Positions 16,284 to 25,439 of a stretch of 64,000 nt of DNA are shown here, piece by piece; position 1 is the first letter of the stretch; each line of letters begins with the position of its first letter. A model generated the notes under the pieces. That model was not told the origin of the DNA. It searched no databases and saw only the letters and a program-made list of their open reading frames with translations. This DNA comes from JABDMH01 sp965223215 (GTDB taxonomy: Bacteria; Bacteroidota; Bacteroidia; Chitinophagales; Saprospiraceae): NCBI GenBank assembly GCA_965223215.1, contig CBDCVZ010000010.1:6572001-6636000 (forward strand), in the 5' to 3' direction. Both the position numbers and the translations under genes were made by a program.

Positions 16284-17696
16284 ATGGCAGAGATCATACT
16301 GAGCGACAAAGAAATGCAAGAAATACTTCCTCCTTTACCCAGGGAGAATTTTTCTGCTACCCCTTTGCAAGCATTGAGGAGGAAAAATGATCAGGTGCTT
16401 TTCGTTATTGATGATGACCCAACTGGTACTCAAACTGTACATGACGTACCTGTATTGACACAGTGGTCTGTCGATTTGATCAAGCGAGAAATTGAAAATG
16501 ACGCTGATCTTATTTTTATTCTCAGCAATTCACGTAGTATGCCTGAAGCGGTGGCGATATCTATTAATCGTGAAATCGGCACCAATATTAAATCTGCCTG
16601 TACAAGTTTGGGCATGGACTTCTTGTTGATTAGCCGGAGTGATAGCACCCTAAGGGGACATTATCCTGCAGAGGTGAAGGCTTTAAAGGAAAGCATAGAT
16701 CACCCTGATGCCGCAGAATTGATTATCCCAGCTTTTTTTGAAGGAGGACGGATTACGGTAAACGATGTTCACTATGTGAAGGAAGGTGACCAATGGATCC
16801 CTGCGGCGATGACACATTTTGCTAAAGACAAAGTCTTTGGTTATAAACATTCTAATTTGAATCATTGGCTAGCCGAGAAAACCGAGGGGGCCATTCCGGC
16901 AAATCAAATCACTTCCATCTCACTGGAGGATTTGCGAAGTGATGGAAAAGCGCAGCTGCGAAAAAAATTAACACAACTACCACCGGAATCTGTAGCAATT
17001 GTAAATGCAGCCAGTCCGTATGATCTGCGAAAACTTGCTTTTGTGGTCTCAACTTTGGATAGGTTTTTTATTTATCGAACCGCTGCATCTTTTGTCTCAT
17101 CGATGGCTGACCAGTCAGAAAGGGATTATTTAGAAAGAAACCATTTCGATTTCGACGAAGCGAAGGGTGGGTTGGTTATTGTGGGTTCTTACGTGCCAAA
17201 AACCACCGCCCAATTATCCTACCTGAAAGCAAACAATAAGGTGATTTCAATTGAAATCGACGTTGCCGATCTATTGAAGCATGCAGCTCTTGAACCAAAG
17301 CAGATCGCTGAGAAAATTACTAGGCTGATTAATTCTGGAAGTACGGTCGCATTATCAACAAGTCGAGCATTGATTGCCGGAAGATCTGACGTCGAGAATT
17401 TAGACATTGGAAAGAAGGTATCTAATTATCTGACAGATACGATCAAGCATTTGGCCAATGCACCAAAATATATTTTGACGAAAGGAGGCATCACGTCCAG
17501 TGACGTGGCCACCGTTGGACTTGAGATCCAGCGAGCATGGGTAATGGGGCAGATTATTCCGGGCGTGCCAGTCTGGAAGGCAGGAGATCTGAGCAAATTT
17601 CCGCATATTCATCAGATCGTATTCCCGGGCAATGTGGGGAATGATCGTGCATTGTCTGAGGTGATTCATAAGTTGGAAGCAAAACGGCATCAATGA
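16284..17696 (+). CDS. DUF1537 four-carbon acid-sugar kinase family protein
   Basis: 470 residues, full length for the family. The N-terminal sugar-acid-binding domain starts with FVIDDDPTGTQTVHDVPVL (the DDxTGT motif) and has SRSDSTLRGHYPAE, a conserved substrate loop. The C-terminal nucleotide-binding domain has TKGGITSSD and FPGNVGNDRAL. Characterised members (DtnK, LtnK, OtnK) phosphorylate D-threonate, L-threonate, erythronate or 3-oxo-tetronate at O4. The usual partners PdxA2, OtnC and OtnI are absent here. Its ATGA overlap with the transporter shows tight coupling. Exact substrate and product cannot be read from sequence. Confidence 0.82.
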   Translation: MAEIILSDKEMQEILPPLPRENFSATPLQALRRKNDQVLFVIDDDPTGTQTVHDVPVLTQWSVDLIKREIENDADLIFILSNSRSMPEAVAISINREIGTNIKSACTSLGMDFLLISRSDSTLRGHYPAEVKALKESIDHPDAAELIIPAFFEGGRITVNDVHYVKEGDQWIPAAMTHFAKDKVFGYKHSNLNHWLAEKTEGAIPANQITSISLEDLRSDGKAQLRKKLTQLPPESVAIVNAASPYDLRKLAFVVSTLDRFFIYRTAASFVSSMADQSERDYLERNHFDFDEAKGGLVIVGSYVPKTTAQLSYLKANNKVISIEIDVADLLKHAALEPKQIAEKITRLINSGSTVALSTSRALIAGRSDVENLDIGKKVSNYLTDTIKHLANAPKYILTKGGITSSDVATVGLEIQRAWVMGQIIPGVPVWKAGDLSKFPHIHQIVFPGNVGNDRALSEVIHKLEAKRHQ

Positions 17697-18937
17697 AAGG
17701 TAGATATTGGGTGGCCCTGGGCATGTTTTTACTGTCCCTTTTACTGTACATTGATCGCATTTGTATCTCAGTAGCCAAAGATCCGATTGCCGGTGAGCTA
17801 TCGCTGAGCGACAAGGCCATGGGATGGATTCTATCTGCCTTTGCTCTGGGCTATGCTCTTTTTCAGGTGCCGGGGGGGATGATGGCAGACCGGATGGGAC
17901 CGAGAAAAGTACTCACTGGGATTGTAACATTTTGGTCTGCACTGACGGCGTTGACCGGTGCAGCCTGGAATTTCTTGTCTCTGCTCGTGGTACGTTTTTT
18001 ATTTGGCGCTGGTGAAGCGGGTGCATTTCCCAATATGTCACGTGCCATCTTTTCTTGGATGCCGCTGCGAGAACGAGGCTTAGTGATTGGATTAAATTTT
18101 TCAGGGTCACGCCTGGGTGCCGCCTTTGCGCTACCCTTTGTGGCTTGGCTTATTGGTTCATTTGGCTGGAGAATGTCATTTATCATACTAGGTTTAGTAG
18201 GAGTCGCCTGGGCCTTTCTGTGGTGGTTGACATTTCGCGATACACCTGAAGAACATCCTAGAATTTCCCCATCTGAAAAAGAGGAGATTCTGGCCGGACG
18301 TCAGGAAAAAGTAGCATCTGATCAAACTCAGCTCGATCGAAAAGTGCTCTTGGGATCTAAAAATATGTGGTCGGCCATCGTGCAATATTTTTGTAGCAAT
18401 TTTACTTTCTTTTTTGCGCTCACCTGGTTATTTCCACATTTAAAATCCAAGTACAACCTCGATGCCATGGAGGCGGGTTGGTATGCGGTTGCCCCCTTTA
18501 TTGCTGGTGCGGTGGGCAATTGGTTGGCCGGAGGATTGGTGGATTCAATTTTTAGAAAAGGTCGTTGGAATTATTCGAGGAAGCTTCCTGCCATGATCGG
18601 ATTTTCACTTGCAGCGGTCGGTATGATTGGAAGTGTGTATATGGACTCTCCACTGGGAGCCATTATTATGTTGAGTATTGCAATTTTTGGGGCTGACATG
18701 ACTTTGCCCCCGTCTTGGGCACTTTGTGTGGATATTGGTAAGGAGCATTCCGGCACGGTATCGGGTACCATGAATATGGCAGGCAATATTGGATCTTTTT
18801 TAACCGCCCTAGCCTTTCCTTATTTGACCGGATGGACGGGTTCTGTTGATTATTTCTTTTACGTTGCAGCCGGGTTGAATATCATCGCAATTATCTACTG
18901 GCTCCGAGTGAAGGCAGATGAAGGGTTAGCATGGTGA
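17693..18937 (+). CDS. MFS transporter of the anion:cation symporter (ACS) type
   Basis: 414 residues with about 12 hydrophobic segments. The N-terminus (LLLYIDRICISVAKDPI), GYALFQVPGGMMADRMGPRKVL (the MFS motif A loop) and FGAGEAGAFPNMSRAI in transmembrane segment 4 are typical of the ACS family. That family contains transporters for hexuronates, glucarate, galactonate and other organic anions. The start codon overlaps the kinase stop (ATGA), so import and phosphorylation are probably expressed together. The most likely cargo is the acid sugar metabolised by the operon. Confidence 0.85.
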   Translation: MKGRYWVALGMFLLSLLLYIDRICISVAKDPIAGELSLSDKAMGWILSAFALGYALFQVPGGMMADRMGPRKVLTGIVTFWSALTALTGAAWNFLSLLVVRFLFGAGEAGAFPNMSRAIFSWMPLRERGLVIGLNFSGSRLGAAFALPFVAWLIGSFGWRMSFIILGLVGVAWAFLWWLTFRDTPEEHPRISPSEKEEILAGRQEKVASDQTQLDRKVLLGSKNMWSAIVQYFCSNFTFFFALTWLFPHLKSKYNLDAMEAGWYAVAPFIAGAVGNWLAGGLVDSIFRKGRWNYSRKLPAMIGFSLAAVGMIGSVYMDSPLGAIIMLSIAIFGADMTLPPSWALCVDIGKEHSGTVSGTMNMAGNIGSFLTALAFPYLTGWTGSVDYFFYVAAGLNIIAIIYWLRVKADEGLAW

Positions 18938-18977
18938 TCATCAAGATTGGCGAACGATTAATTGGACTGATGAAGCA

Positions 18978-20003
18978 ATGACAAAATTTCGGGTAGCATG
19001 CATTGGAGCGGGTTATTTTTCTCGTTTTCACGTTGGAGCCTGGAAGCGAATTCCGGAGGTCGAACTGGTTGTCATTTGTGATCTCAATATTGAAAAGGCA
19101 CGAGCCATGGCTCAGGAGTTTAGTGTGCCAGAAGTCACCGATAACATCCACTCTCTAGCCACAGATCCTGAGATAGATGTCGTAGACATTATTACACCGC
19201 CCGAGACGCACCTAGATCTCTGCCAATTATTCGTTTCACACGGTAAGCACATTATTTGTCAGAAACCTTTGGCCCCCTCCCTAAGTGAAGCCAAAAAATT
19301 GGTGGAAGTTACTACCAAAGGTAAAGGACGTTTTATGGTGCATGAGAACTTTCGATTTCAGCCTTGGTATCGCAAGATTAGATCCTTGCTGAAAGAGGAC
19401 GCCATTGGTAGTGAGCTGCACACCGCAACACTCAAGATGCGAATGGGAGATGGATGGGGAGCCGAAGCCTATCTAGGACGGCAACCCTATTTTCGAACGA
19501 TGGAGAGATTATTAATCTACGAGACAGGGATCCATTATATTGATGTGTTTCGATATTTATTTGGTGACATTACTGGGGTATATGCCCGACTTCGAACGCT
19601 TAACCAAGACATTAAGGGTGAAGATTGTGCGTTAATTGTGCTTGATTTTGAAAGAGGGGGTATGGGGATTCTGGATGGAAATCGTTACAATGAGTCCAAT
19701 TATGCTGATCCTCGGTATACTTTTGGCGAAACCACCATTGAGGGCAGCGGAGGTACCTTGCGTCTGTACGGTGATGGGAAGATTACGGTTCAAAAACTTG
19801 GTGAGAGTGAGTACGAAGTGCCTTATCAGCACCAGAAGCGTGATTTTGCGAGCGATTGTGTTTACCACACACAAAGACATTTTATTGAACGATTAATCAC
19901 TGGAGATGCCTTTGAAACGAGTGGTCAAGACTACTTAAAAAATTTGGTGGTCCAAGAAGCGGTCTATGAGAGTGCCGCAAAAAAAATACCTATTGAGATA
20001 TGA
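18978..20003 (+). CDS. Gfo/Idh/MocA-family oxidoreductase
   Basis: 341 residues with no signal peptide. The Rossmann fold begins RVACIGAGYFSRFHVGAWKR, the dinucleotide site; the catalytic EKP motif appears as QKPLAPS, with Lys retained. The C-terminal part has ETGIHYIDVFRYLFGD, the substrate-binding GxHxxD helix. Members oxidise or reduce sugar or inositol hydroxyls with NAD(P). It is encoded 40 bases after the transporter and overlaps the next gene by four bases, so it belongs to the same operon. The position of the Lys within a QKP rather than EKP motif is a mild deviation. Confidence 0.85.
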   Translation: MTKFRVACIGAGYFSRFHVGAWKRIPEVELVVICDLNIEKARAMAQEFSVPEVTDNIHSLATDPEIDVVDIITPPETHLDLCQLFVSHGKHIICQKPLAPSLSEAKKLVEVTTKGKGRFMVHENFRFQPWYRKIRSLLKEDAIGSELHTATLKMRMGDGWGAEAYLGRQPYFRTMERLLIYETGIHYIDVFRYLFGDITGVYARLRTLNQDIKGEDCALIVLDFERGGMGILDGNRYNESNYADPRYTFGETTIEGSGGTLRLYGDGKITVQKLGESEYEVPYQHQKRDFASDCVYHTQRHFIERLITGDAFETSGQDYLKNLVVQEAVYESAAKKIPIEI

Positions 20004-20680
20004 AAGAAAATAATTATTTGACGTTGTTGGATGTCATGCTTATAGCTACCCTTGTTTTCGGACTAAATTTTTTGCTTCATGCGCAAGCCGAAAAAATATT
20101 GCCAGAGGAAGTGGAAGGACATCTCATCGTTGAAGCAGAAAATTTTGACAAGCAGGAATTAACTGAAGTTAGGAAATGGGAAATCATGAATGCTGGGCAG
20201 GCTGGAGGTTATGCGACAGATCCAGATTCCAATCATTATGCCAGCGCGAGTAACTTTGCCTATTTGGAGATTTTACCGGACACCCGTACCAATCACGATG
20301 AAAAACTCGTGCACGGCGTTAATTTTTCGAATGAGCCAGGAAAACTTGGCATTTTGCACTACCATATAAAAATTAATAATCCTGGGAGATATTATGTTTG
20401 GGTTCGCGCTTACTCCACGGGAACTGAAGACAATGGTATTCATGTGGGTCTCGATGGTGAATGGCCAGAGAGTGGTCAAAGAATGCAGTGGTGTGAAGGC
20501 AAGAATCAGTGGACTTGGGGCAGTAGGCAAAGAACTGCGGAGGTGCACTGTGGGGTTGAGCAACAAATCTACCTGGACATTGAGACTCCTGGAGTGCACA
20601 CCGTGATGTTTTCAATGCGCGAAGACGGCTTCGAGTTTGATCAGTGGGCCTTGACGAAAGAATACACGACTCCCGAATAG
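20000..20680 (+). CDS. Secreted CBM-like (galactose-binding-fold) protein
   Basis: 226 residues with a signal peptide (about 1-29, ending LLHAQA). The mature part begins with a typical carbohydrate-binding strand pattern (GHLIVEAENFDKQEL), then RYYVWVRAYSTGTEDNGI and a final EDGFEFDQWALT. This pattern is seen in CBM6-like modules and in C-terminal domains of some glycoside hydrolases and planctomycete proteins. No catalytic domain is present. It is odd as the last gene of an operon of cytoplasmic enzymes and implies that the pathway starts outside the cell. A 23-base segment of the gene recurs at 23397. Confidence 0.6.
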   Translation: MKENNYLTLLDVMLIATLVFGLNFLLHAQAEKILPEEVEGHLIVEAENFDKQELTEVRKWEIMNAGQAGGYATDPDSNHYASASNFAYLEILPDTRTNHDEKLVHGVNFSNEPGKLGILHYHIKINNPGRYYVWVRAYSTGTEDNGIHVGLDGEWPESGQRMQWCEGKNQWTWGSRQRTAEVHCGVEQQIYLDIETPGVHTVMFSMREDGFEFDQWALTKEYTTPE

Positions 20681-20936
20681 TTAGTGTTTTTCTTTTCAAT
20701 TTTGGAGAGTTGTGTTACTAAAAAATAAATATCCTGGACATGACCTTCTGATCTGAAGAGTTACTTAATTTCACACGACATTATTTTTCATGAGAAATGG
20801 GAGCAAATAGAAGAATTATTATTCCAAGGACTATAGCATTTGTGTGTAAAAACAACTTTTTCTTAAGTGCCTCGAAGCCTGCTTAAAAAAGTCTGCTTTC
20901 ACTCCACTGTACCAGAACGATGGGGAGCTAATTCAT

Positions 20937-23201
20937 CTAAAGAATTTCATCGAGACTGAGAACCACCTCACCAGATTCTAAGAGGGGTAGGATGGATCTT
21001 CTTTTGGCTTCCACACGGTCTCTTGCAATTTGAACCAACGCCTGAAATCGTGGTTGATCCTTAATCCCTGAAAAAAGTGGGTCTCGTTCCATAAAATCCG
21101 GCATCCCCCAGTGAACAGATCCCCGAACGGCAAGATCGAGATGGTAATAAGCACTATCAATTTGTTCTCTTGCGGCAGCCACCTTCGCATATTCATAGTC
21201 ATTGGTTGCATGACCCCGTTTTCGAACATATTCTAAAGCTAAATCAAACTTCTCTTCCGCCTCTTTGACGCGGCCGAGTTTTAGTAAAGCAAATCCGTAC
21301 ATATGATTATTTAGATAATGACCAAATTCACCAGTCTGTGAAGCATGCATGAAGAAGCGATCGAAGTATTGCACGGACCGGTCGTAATCTTCCGTCAGCA
21401 GATAATACATACCCCACTCCCAAAGACCTCGATTTTCAGGTGATTCATTGGTCATCCTTTCCGCGATATTCCGAAGTTGCTCCATATTGTTGGTCACTTT
21501 AGCCAGATGGGCCATCCAACTCATCACAGAAATATTGCCGGGATCTAATTCCAAAGCTTGTTGGAAAAAATATTCAGAACGTCGGTAGTCGCCGATGGAG
21601 AGAAAATACCAGCCATGATCGCGGAGGATAAACGTCAGTTGACCATACTCAGGATTTAATCGGATGGCTTGTGAGCTATGGCGTAATGCATCAGAGATAT
21701 TCCAATGCTGGTCAAACTGAAAATAACCCCATCGCCAGTGGATGATGGGATCTTTGGGAGATTTTTCCAACGACAGTTGATAATTTTCTGTGGCGAGATC
21801 TACATCGAATGCTGCGTAATAGTCTCCTTTGTGCAGATAGGCCGAACCGAGGTCGGGATCCAGAGAGATGGCCCGATCACATAAAGTGATGATTGAATCT
21901 CGATTGACAAAGGCAAATGAAATGTTAGGATTATCTGTTCGTTCGAGATATGCTTTAGCCAGGTCTGCATATGCCAATGCAAATTGCCCATCCCTCTTGA
22001 TGGCACGTTTGAGATGCCGTACCATTTGTCGAAGTAGATTTGGATCACGTAAGGAGGTAAAACGGCGCCAAAAGTATGATGCTTGAAGATAATCATCCCA
22101 GGCATGTGGGTCGGTTGTTGGCTGCTTATCGATGGTCCGCTCCAAGTCAGGAGAAATCTCAAATTGTAACTCTTTTGCAACTGACTTTGCAATATCACTC
22201 TGGGTCTCCCAGATATTAGCATACGAGACGTCGTACCGATCCCCCCAAACTCGGCCATTGGTCGTGGCATCAATTAACTGTATCGAAATGAGAACCCGAT
22301 CAGCTTGCTTATGTGCCGTACCCTCGAGATAATGGGAAAGCTGTAGTTCATTTCTCAGTACGTTTGTGCTCGGAGCTTGTTGAACAAATCTCTCTACCGC
22401 CGTACGTGATTTCACTTCTAGTCCTGGTACCAAAGCCAAATGATTTATTAGCTCTACTTGTACACCCTCAGCGAAAGAAGTAGCATCCTGATCAGCACCG
22501 ATGGTCTTAAGTGGTAGCACTGCAATCACCGTCTCATCGGTAGCCTTACTGGCACTCAAGAGTGAGAGGGGTCTTAGCCAAGCGACCAGGCCGACCAACA
22601 TGATTATGACAATGGCAAAAGCAAAATTCGGATATAGCCGGCGCAGTGAACTATTGTTGGTCATCAAACCATGTAATCTCGACGGGTCGACCGGCTGAAG
22701 TTTTGGATCCTCTAGGGCATAAATCTCAACGGGGTTATTGAAATTTTTTAATTTAAAAAAACCTAAACGCTGTGCTGTGATCGAGGTGTCATTTCTGATA
22801 ATTTCAAAAATATTTTTAGAAAATAAAATGGTACCCCTGTGACCAGCTGATTCGATTCGTGCGGCTAGATTGATGCCGTTGCCATAAACCTTTCCATTCT
22901 CTATAGTCACTTCACCCTCATGAATGCCGATCCGGAGAGGTACCCGATTAGCCAGGACACGTTGAATTTCGCGAGCACAATTCACACAATCCGTAGCAGT
23001 ATCAAATAAGCTAAGGCTGCCATCGCCATAAAAATTGATGACTTCACCCTTAAATTGGGCGACTAACTCCTTTAAGGTCTCCTCGTGAATCTTGGCAATC
23101 GAGATGGCATGACTTCGATCTTGCTGCATGGCCAATGAATAGTTGACGATGTCCGTAAACATGATGGCTGCCAGTCTTTTGGTCGAGTCGGACATTTTCA
23201 C
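20937..23201 (-). CDS. Class III adenylate/guanylate cyclase with TPR region
   Basis: 754 residues. The N-terminal cyclase domain (about 8-165) has both metal aspartates: Asp17 in IMFTDIVNYS and Asp60 in FYGDGSLSLF. The transition-state Asn/Arg pair is in GINLAARIES. A membrane segment follows (about 190-210, FAIVIIMLVGLVAWL). The outer part starts with a TolB-like/adenylate-cyclase-associated domain (VIAVLPLKTIG, FAEGVQVELINHLA) and continues as TPR repeats to the end. This is a common Bacteroidota and proteobacterial layout. Which nucleotide it cyclises is not decided by the visible residues. An in-frame ATG at residue 3 is an equally good start. Confidence 0.85.
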   Translation of the reverse strand: MKMSDSTKRLAAIMFTDIVNYSLAMQQDRSHAISIAKIHEETLKELVAQFKGEVINFYGDGSLSLFDTATDCVNCAREIQRVLANRVPLRIGIHEGEVTIENGKVYGNGINLAARIESAGHRGTILFSKNIFEIIRNDTSITAQRLGFFKLKNFNNPVEIYALEDPKLQPVDPSRLHGLMTNNSSLRRLYPNFAFAIVIIMLVGLVAWLRPLSLLSASKATDETVIAVLPLKTIGADQDATSFAEGVQVELINHLALVPGLEVKSRTAVERFVQQAPSTNVLRNELQLSHYLEGTAHKQADRVLISIQLIDATTNGRVWGDRYDVSYANIWETQSDIAKSVAKELQFEISPDLERTIDKQPTTDPHAWDDYLQASYFWRRFTSLRDPNLLRQMVRHLKRAIKRDGQFALAYADLAKAYLERTDNPNISFAFVNRDSIITLCDRAISLDPDLGSAYLHKGDYYAAFDVDLATENYQLSLEKSPKDPIIHWRWGYFQFDQHWNISDALRHSSQAIRLNPEYGQLTFILRDHGWYFLSIGDYRRSEYFFQQALELDPGNISVMSWMAHLAKVTNNMEQLRNIAERMTNESPENRGLWEWGMYYLLTEDYDRSVQYFDRFFMHASQTGEFGHYLNNHMYGFALLKLGRVKEAEEKFDLALEYVRKRGHATNDYEYAKVAAAREQIDSAYYHLDLAVRGSVHWGMPDFMERDPLFSGIKDQPRFQALVQIARDRVEAKRRSILPLLESGEVVLSLDEIL

Positions 23202-23380
23202 AATTGAATTATCAAATTACAAAAAGTGTGGTGTCTGTCGCACAAGGATTGAATTGGATCAAGATTGAGTACTTGCAGGGGGCGGATGTACTCTGAAAAC
23301 AATTGGGTGTTCAGCTAAAACGAATCATACAGAAAGTCAATAATCGATCTGCCTCAATCATTTGAGATCAGGTTTCTGCT

Positions 23381-23401
23381 CCACTTTGTCAAACAAAGTG
23401 G
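23381..23401. other. Perfect hairpin just beyond the serine-hydrolase gene
   Basis: CCACTTTG and CAAAGTGG (8 bp each, 23381-23388 and 23394-23401) are separated by TCAAA. It lies 36 bases beyond the end of the leftward gene 23437-24546, but there is no T run on that strand, so it is a poor intrinsic terminator. Its right arm overlaps the 23-base repeat copy at 23397-23419. Confidence 0.35.
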
Positions 23402-23419
23402 TCAAAGAATGCAGTGGTG
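23397..23419 (+). repeat. 23-base exact copy of a segment of the CBM-like gene
   Basis: The sequence matches 20471-20493 base for base over 23 positions. The flank continues as a gapped match (GGCAAGA in both). In the gene this segment encodes SGQRMQW, a conserved strand. At 23397 it is non-coding, with a stop right after the tryptophan codon. It looks like a fragment left from a second copy of the gene or a small segmental duplication. Confidence 0.5.
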
Positions 23420-23436
23420 AGGGCAAGATCCGGACT

Positions 23437-24546
23437 TCAATTCAACCAATCATAGTCGGCAACCAATGTTACAATTTGACGAATGATCCTGCGCTCAATG
23501 GGTCGATTAAAAAGACCAACGATCAGCAGATCTTCATCCGGTATGACGAGGTGATATCCTCGAAATCCACCCTGCGAACCAGTATGGAAGATCATCTTTT
23601 TGTTAAACGGTTTGGTGGGGAATAAGACACCCTCACCGATCCACCAGGCATAGCCAATGTGTGGATTTTCGGACGATTTCCATTGTGGGAACTGCACGGG
23701 AGTACGTGATTGCCTAACCGTGTTCTCCGGCAAAAAGACCCGATTTTTAATGGCATTTTCATAGTTGGCAAGTTCCAGTACCGAGCTCCAAATGCCACCA
23801 TTCCCTGCGGCAGCAAAGGTCGGAAATTCACCGTAGTCATTTTCAAGCCATGATCGGCCCTTGCGATCGTATGCATGAGCCACGCCTTGTTCAGGATGAG
23901 GTCCATCCGTGACTTTGCTGGTTGGCATATCAGACGCCAGAAAAATATTTTCACGGACAAAATGCTGCCATTTCATGCCCGTCACCTTTTCAATAATTAA
24001 AGCCAATCCATTATACGCGGGATTGGAATATTCAAACTGAGATCCAGCCGGGAAATTCAGTTTGGTGACATCGAGCAAGGGTTGAAAATTTTCTTGATCC
24101 CGGGCCGTTAAAAAATCGGTGCGGTGGGATGCCACATCCCTTAAATCTGGTAATCCAGAGGTATGTGAAAGAAAATGAATGATTTTTACACTTTTCACAA
24201 CCTTAGGATGCGCGAAAGTGAAATACTTGGTAATGGGATCCTGAATATTAAGCTTACCCTGTTCATGCAAGATGAGTATGGCATTTGCCACGAAGGTCTT
24301 CGAGATGGAACCAGTGTTGAAAACAGTCTCCGGTGTGATGACATCACCTGTTTCTAAATCAGCCACACCATAGCCCTTGGTAAACACAATTTTATCGTAC
24401 TTTTTTATCAGTACAGCACCTCCCGGTTCGGTGGGTTCGAAGTAGTCAGCAAGTAGCTGGTGTATCTGATCCTCGAAAGTCTGTCCACTTAATGAGACAG
24501 ATGTTAGGAAGATGAGGAGGAGATGCATTGAAGTTTTAGACCGCAT
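23437..24546 (-). CDS. Serine hydrolase of the beta-lactamase/PBP class C family
   Basis: 369 residues (or 363 from Met7, which fits the signal peptide MHLLLIFLTSVSLSGQ better). The catalytic tetrad motifs are all present: Ser80-x-x-Lys83 in TGSISKTF, Tyr173-Ser-Asn175 in FEYSNPAYN, and HTGSQGGF near the C-terminus, corresponding to the KTG element. Such proteins hydrolyse esters or D-amino-acid peptides, and only a minority are true beta-lactamases. It is secreted to the periplasm. It stands alone, separated by 177 bases from the regulator gene upstream. Confidence 0.85.
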   Translation of the reverse strand: MRSKTSMHLLLIFLTSVSLSGQTFEDQIHQLLADYFEPTEPGGAVLIKKYDKIVFTKGYGVADLETGDVITPETVFNTGSISKTFVANAILILHEQGKLNIQDPITKYFTFAHPKVVKSVKIIHFLSHTSGLPDLRDVASHRTDFLTARDQENFQPLLDVTKLNFPAGSQFEYSNPAYNGLALIIEKVTGMKWQHFVRENIFLASDMPTSKVTDGPHPEQGVAHAYDRKGRSWLENDYGEFPTFAAAGNGGIWSSVLELANYENAIKNRVFLPENTVRQSRTPVQFPQWKSSENPHIGYAWWIGEGVLFPTKPFNKKMIFHTGSQGGFRGYHLVIPDEDLLIVGLFNRPIERRIIRQIVTLVADYDWLN

Positions 24547-24723
24547 ACAGAGAATTTATGCAATTTAAGATAGAGTTTATTGAATTACTCAGTGATACTC
24601 CTGATGGGTTTCGTCTTGTGAAGGATTTGTTAGGTCTGTAATCCGGTTAGTGCTCAAGGTTAGCCGCTGCTTAAAAGAGATAAATTTAAGGGGCTGGCGA
24701 TCTAGACGGGTCTCTGATGGGAT

Positions 24724-25362
24724 CTATTCGGTTACAATGTGGTGTCTCAACGCCTTGGCGACAGCTTCCGTACCGCATGTAACGTGTAGTTTGGTGTAGA
24801 TGTGTTGCAAATGCTTCCGCACAGTATCAAGTGTGATGTAGCAGTGTGCAGCAATTTGCTTATAGGAAAATCCCTTGGTCAGAAGGGTCAATACCTCTAC
24901 CTCTCTCTTAGTTAGAGGATATTTGGATCGAGAGATTTTCTTTTCCTTAAAAGTGTGCAGAACTTTGCGGGCAATATTTGGTGAAAGCGGTACGCCACCA
25001 GTGTAGACATCTTTGATGGCATCAATCAGTGCACTGGGAGCGCTTTTTTTCAATATATAGCCGTCGGCTCCTGCGCATAAGGAGGCAAATAATTTTTCAT
25101 CATCCTCAAAAACAGTGTACATAATGATTTGCACCTCAGGATGGAGTTGTTTACAGATTTTGACAGCTTCTACTCCATTAATTCCTGGCATGTCAATATC
25201 CATGATGACCACATCAGGCATGCCCTGGTCGAAATTCCTTTCGATATGTAGTCCATTTGCAAACGCTCCTACCACTTGCAGGTCAGCTTGTGCATTGATG
25301 AAGTGGGTCAATTGCTCCCTTAGTTTTCGGTTATCCTCGTAAATTGAGATTCGGACCTTCAT
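24724..25362 (-). CDS. NarL/FixJ-family response regulator
   Basis: 212 residues. The receiver domain has acidic residues E9-D10, phosphoacceptor Asp55 (VVIMDIDMPG), Thr in IIMYTVFED and Lys in YILKKS. The LuxR HTH is at about 148-210 (LTKREVEVLTLLTKG and CYITLDTVRKHLQHIYTKL). It lies 77 bases downstream of the reg_prop kinase gene (25440-28466) on the same strand, so the two form a kinase-regulator operon. The shared location with fibre genes 28782-31788 upstream suggests those as possible targets (inference). Confidence 0.9.
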   Translation of the reverse strand: MKVRISIYEDNRKLREQLTHFINAQADLQVVGAFANGLHIERNFDQGMPDVVIMDIDMPGINGVEAVKICKQLHPEVQIIMYTVFEDDEKLFASLCAGADGYILKKSAPSALIDAIKDVYTGGVPLSPNIARKVLHTFKEKKISRSKYPLTKREVEVLTLLTKGFSYKQIAAHCYITLDTVRKHLQHIYTKLHVTCGTEAVAKALRHHIVTE

Positions 25363-25439
25363 TGATAGCTGCTGCCGGATTAGTTTATAGAAAAGATAAG
25401 AAATTCACAATGCGAAGCGCATTACACAATCATGTGATT

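Noticed and set aside
21800..22273. 157-residue open frame on the minus strand
   Set aside because: It lies on the same strand in another frame of the cyclase/TPR gene, with no domain of its own.
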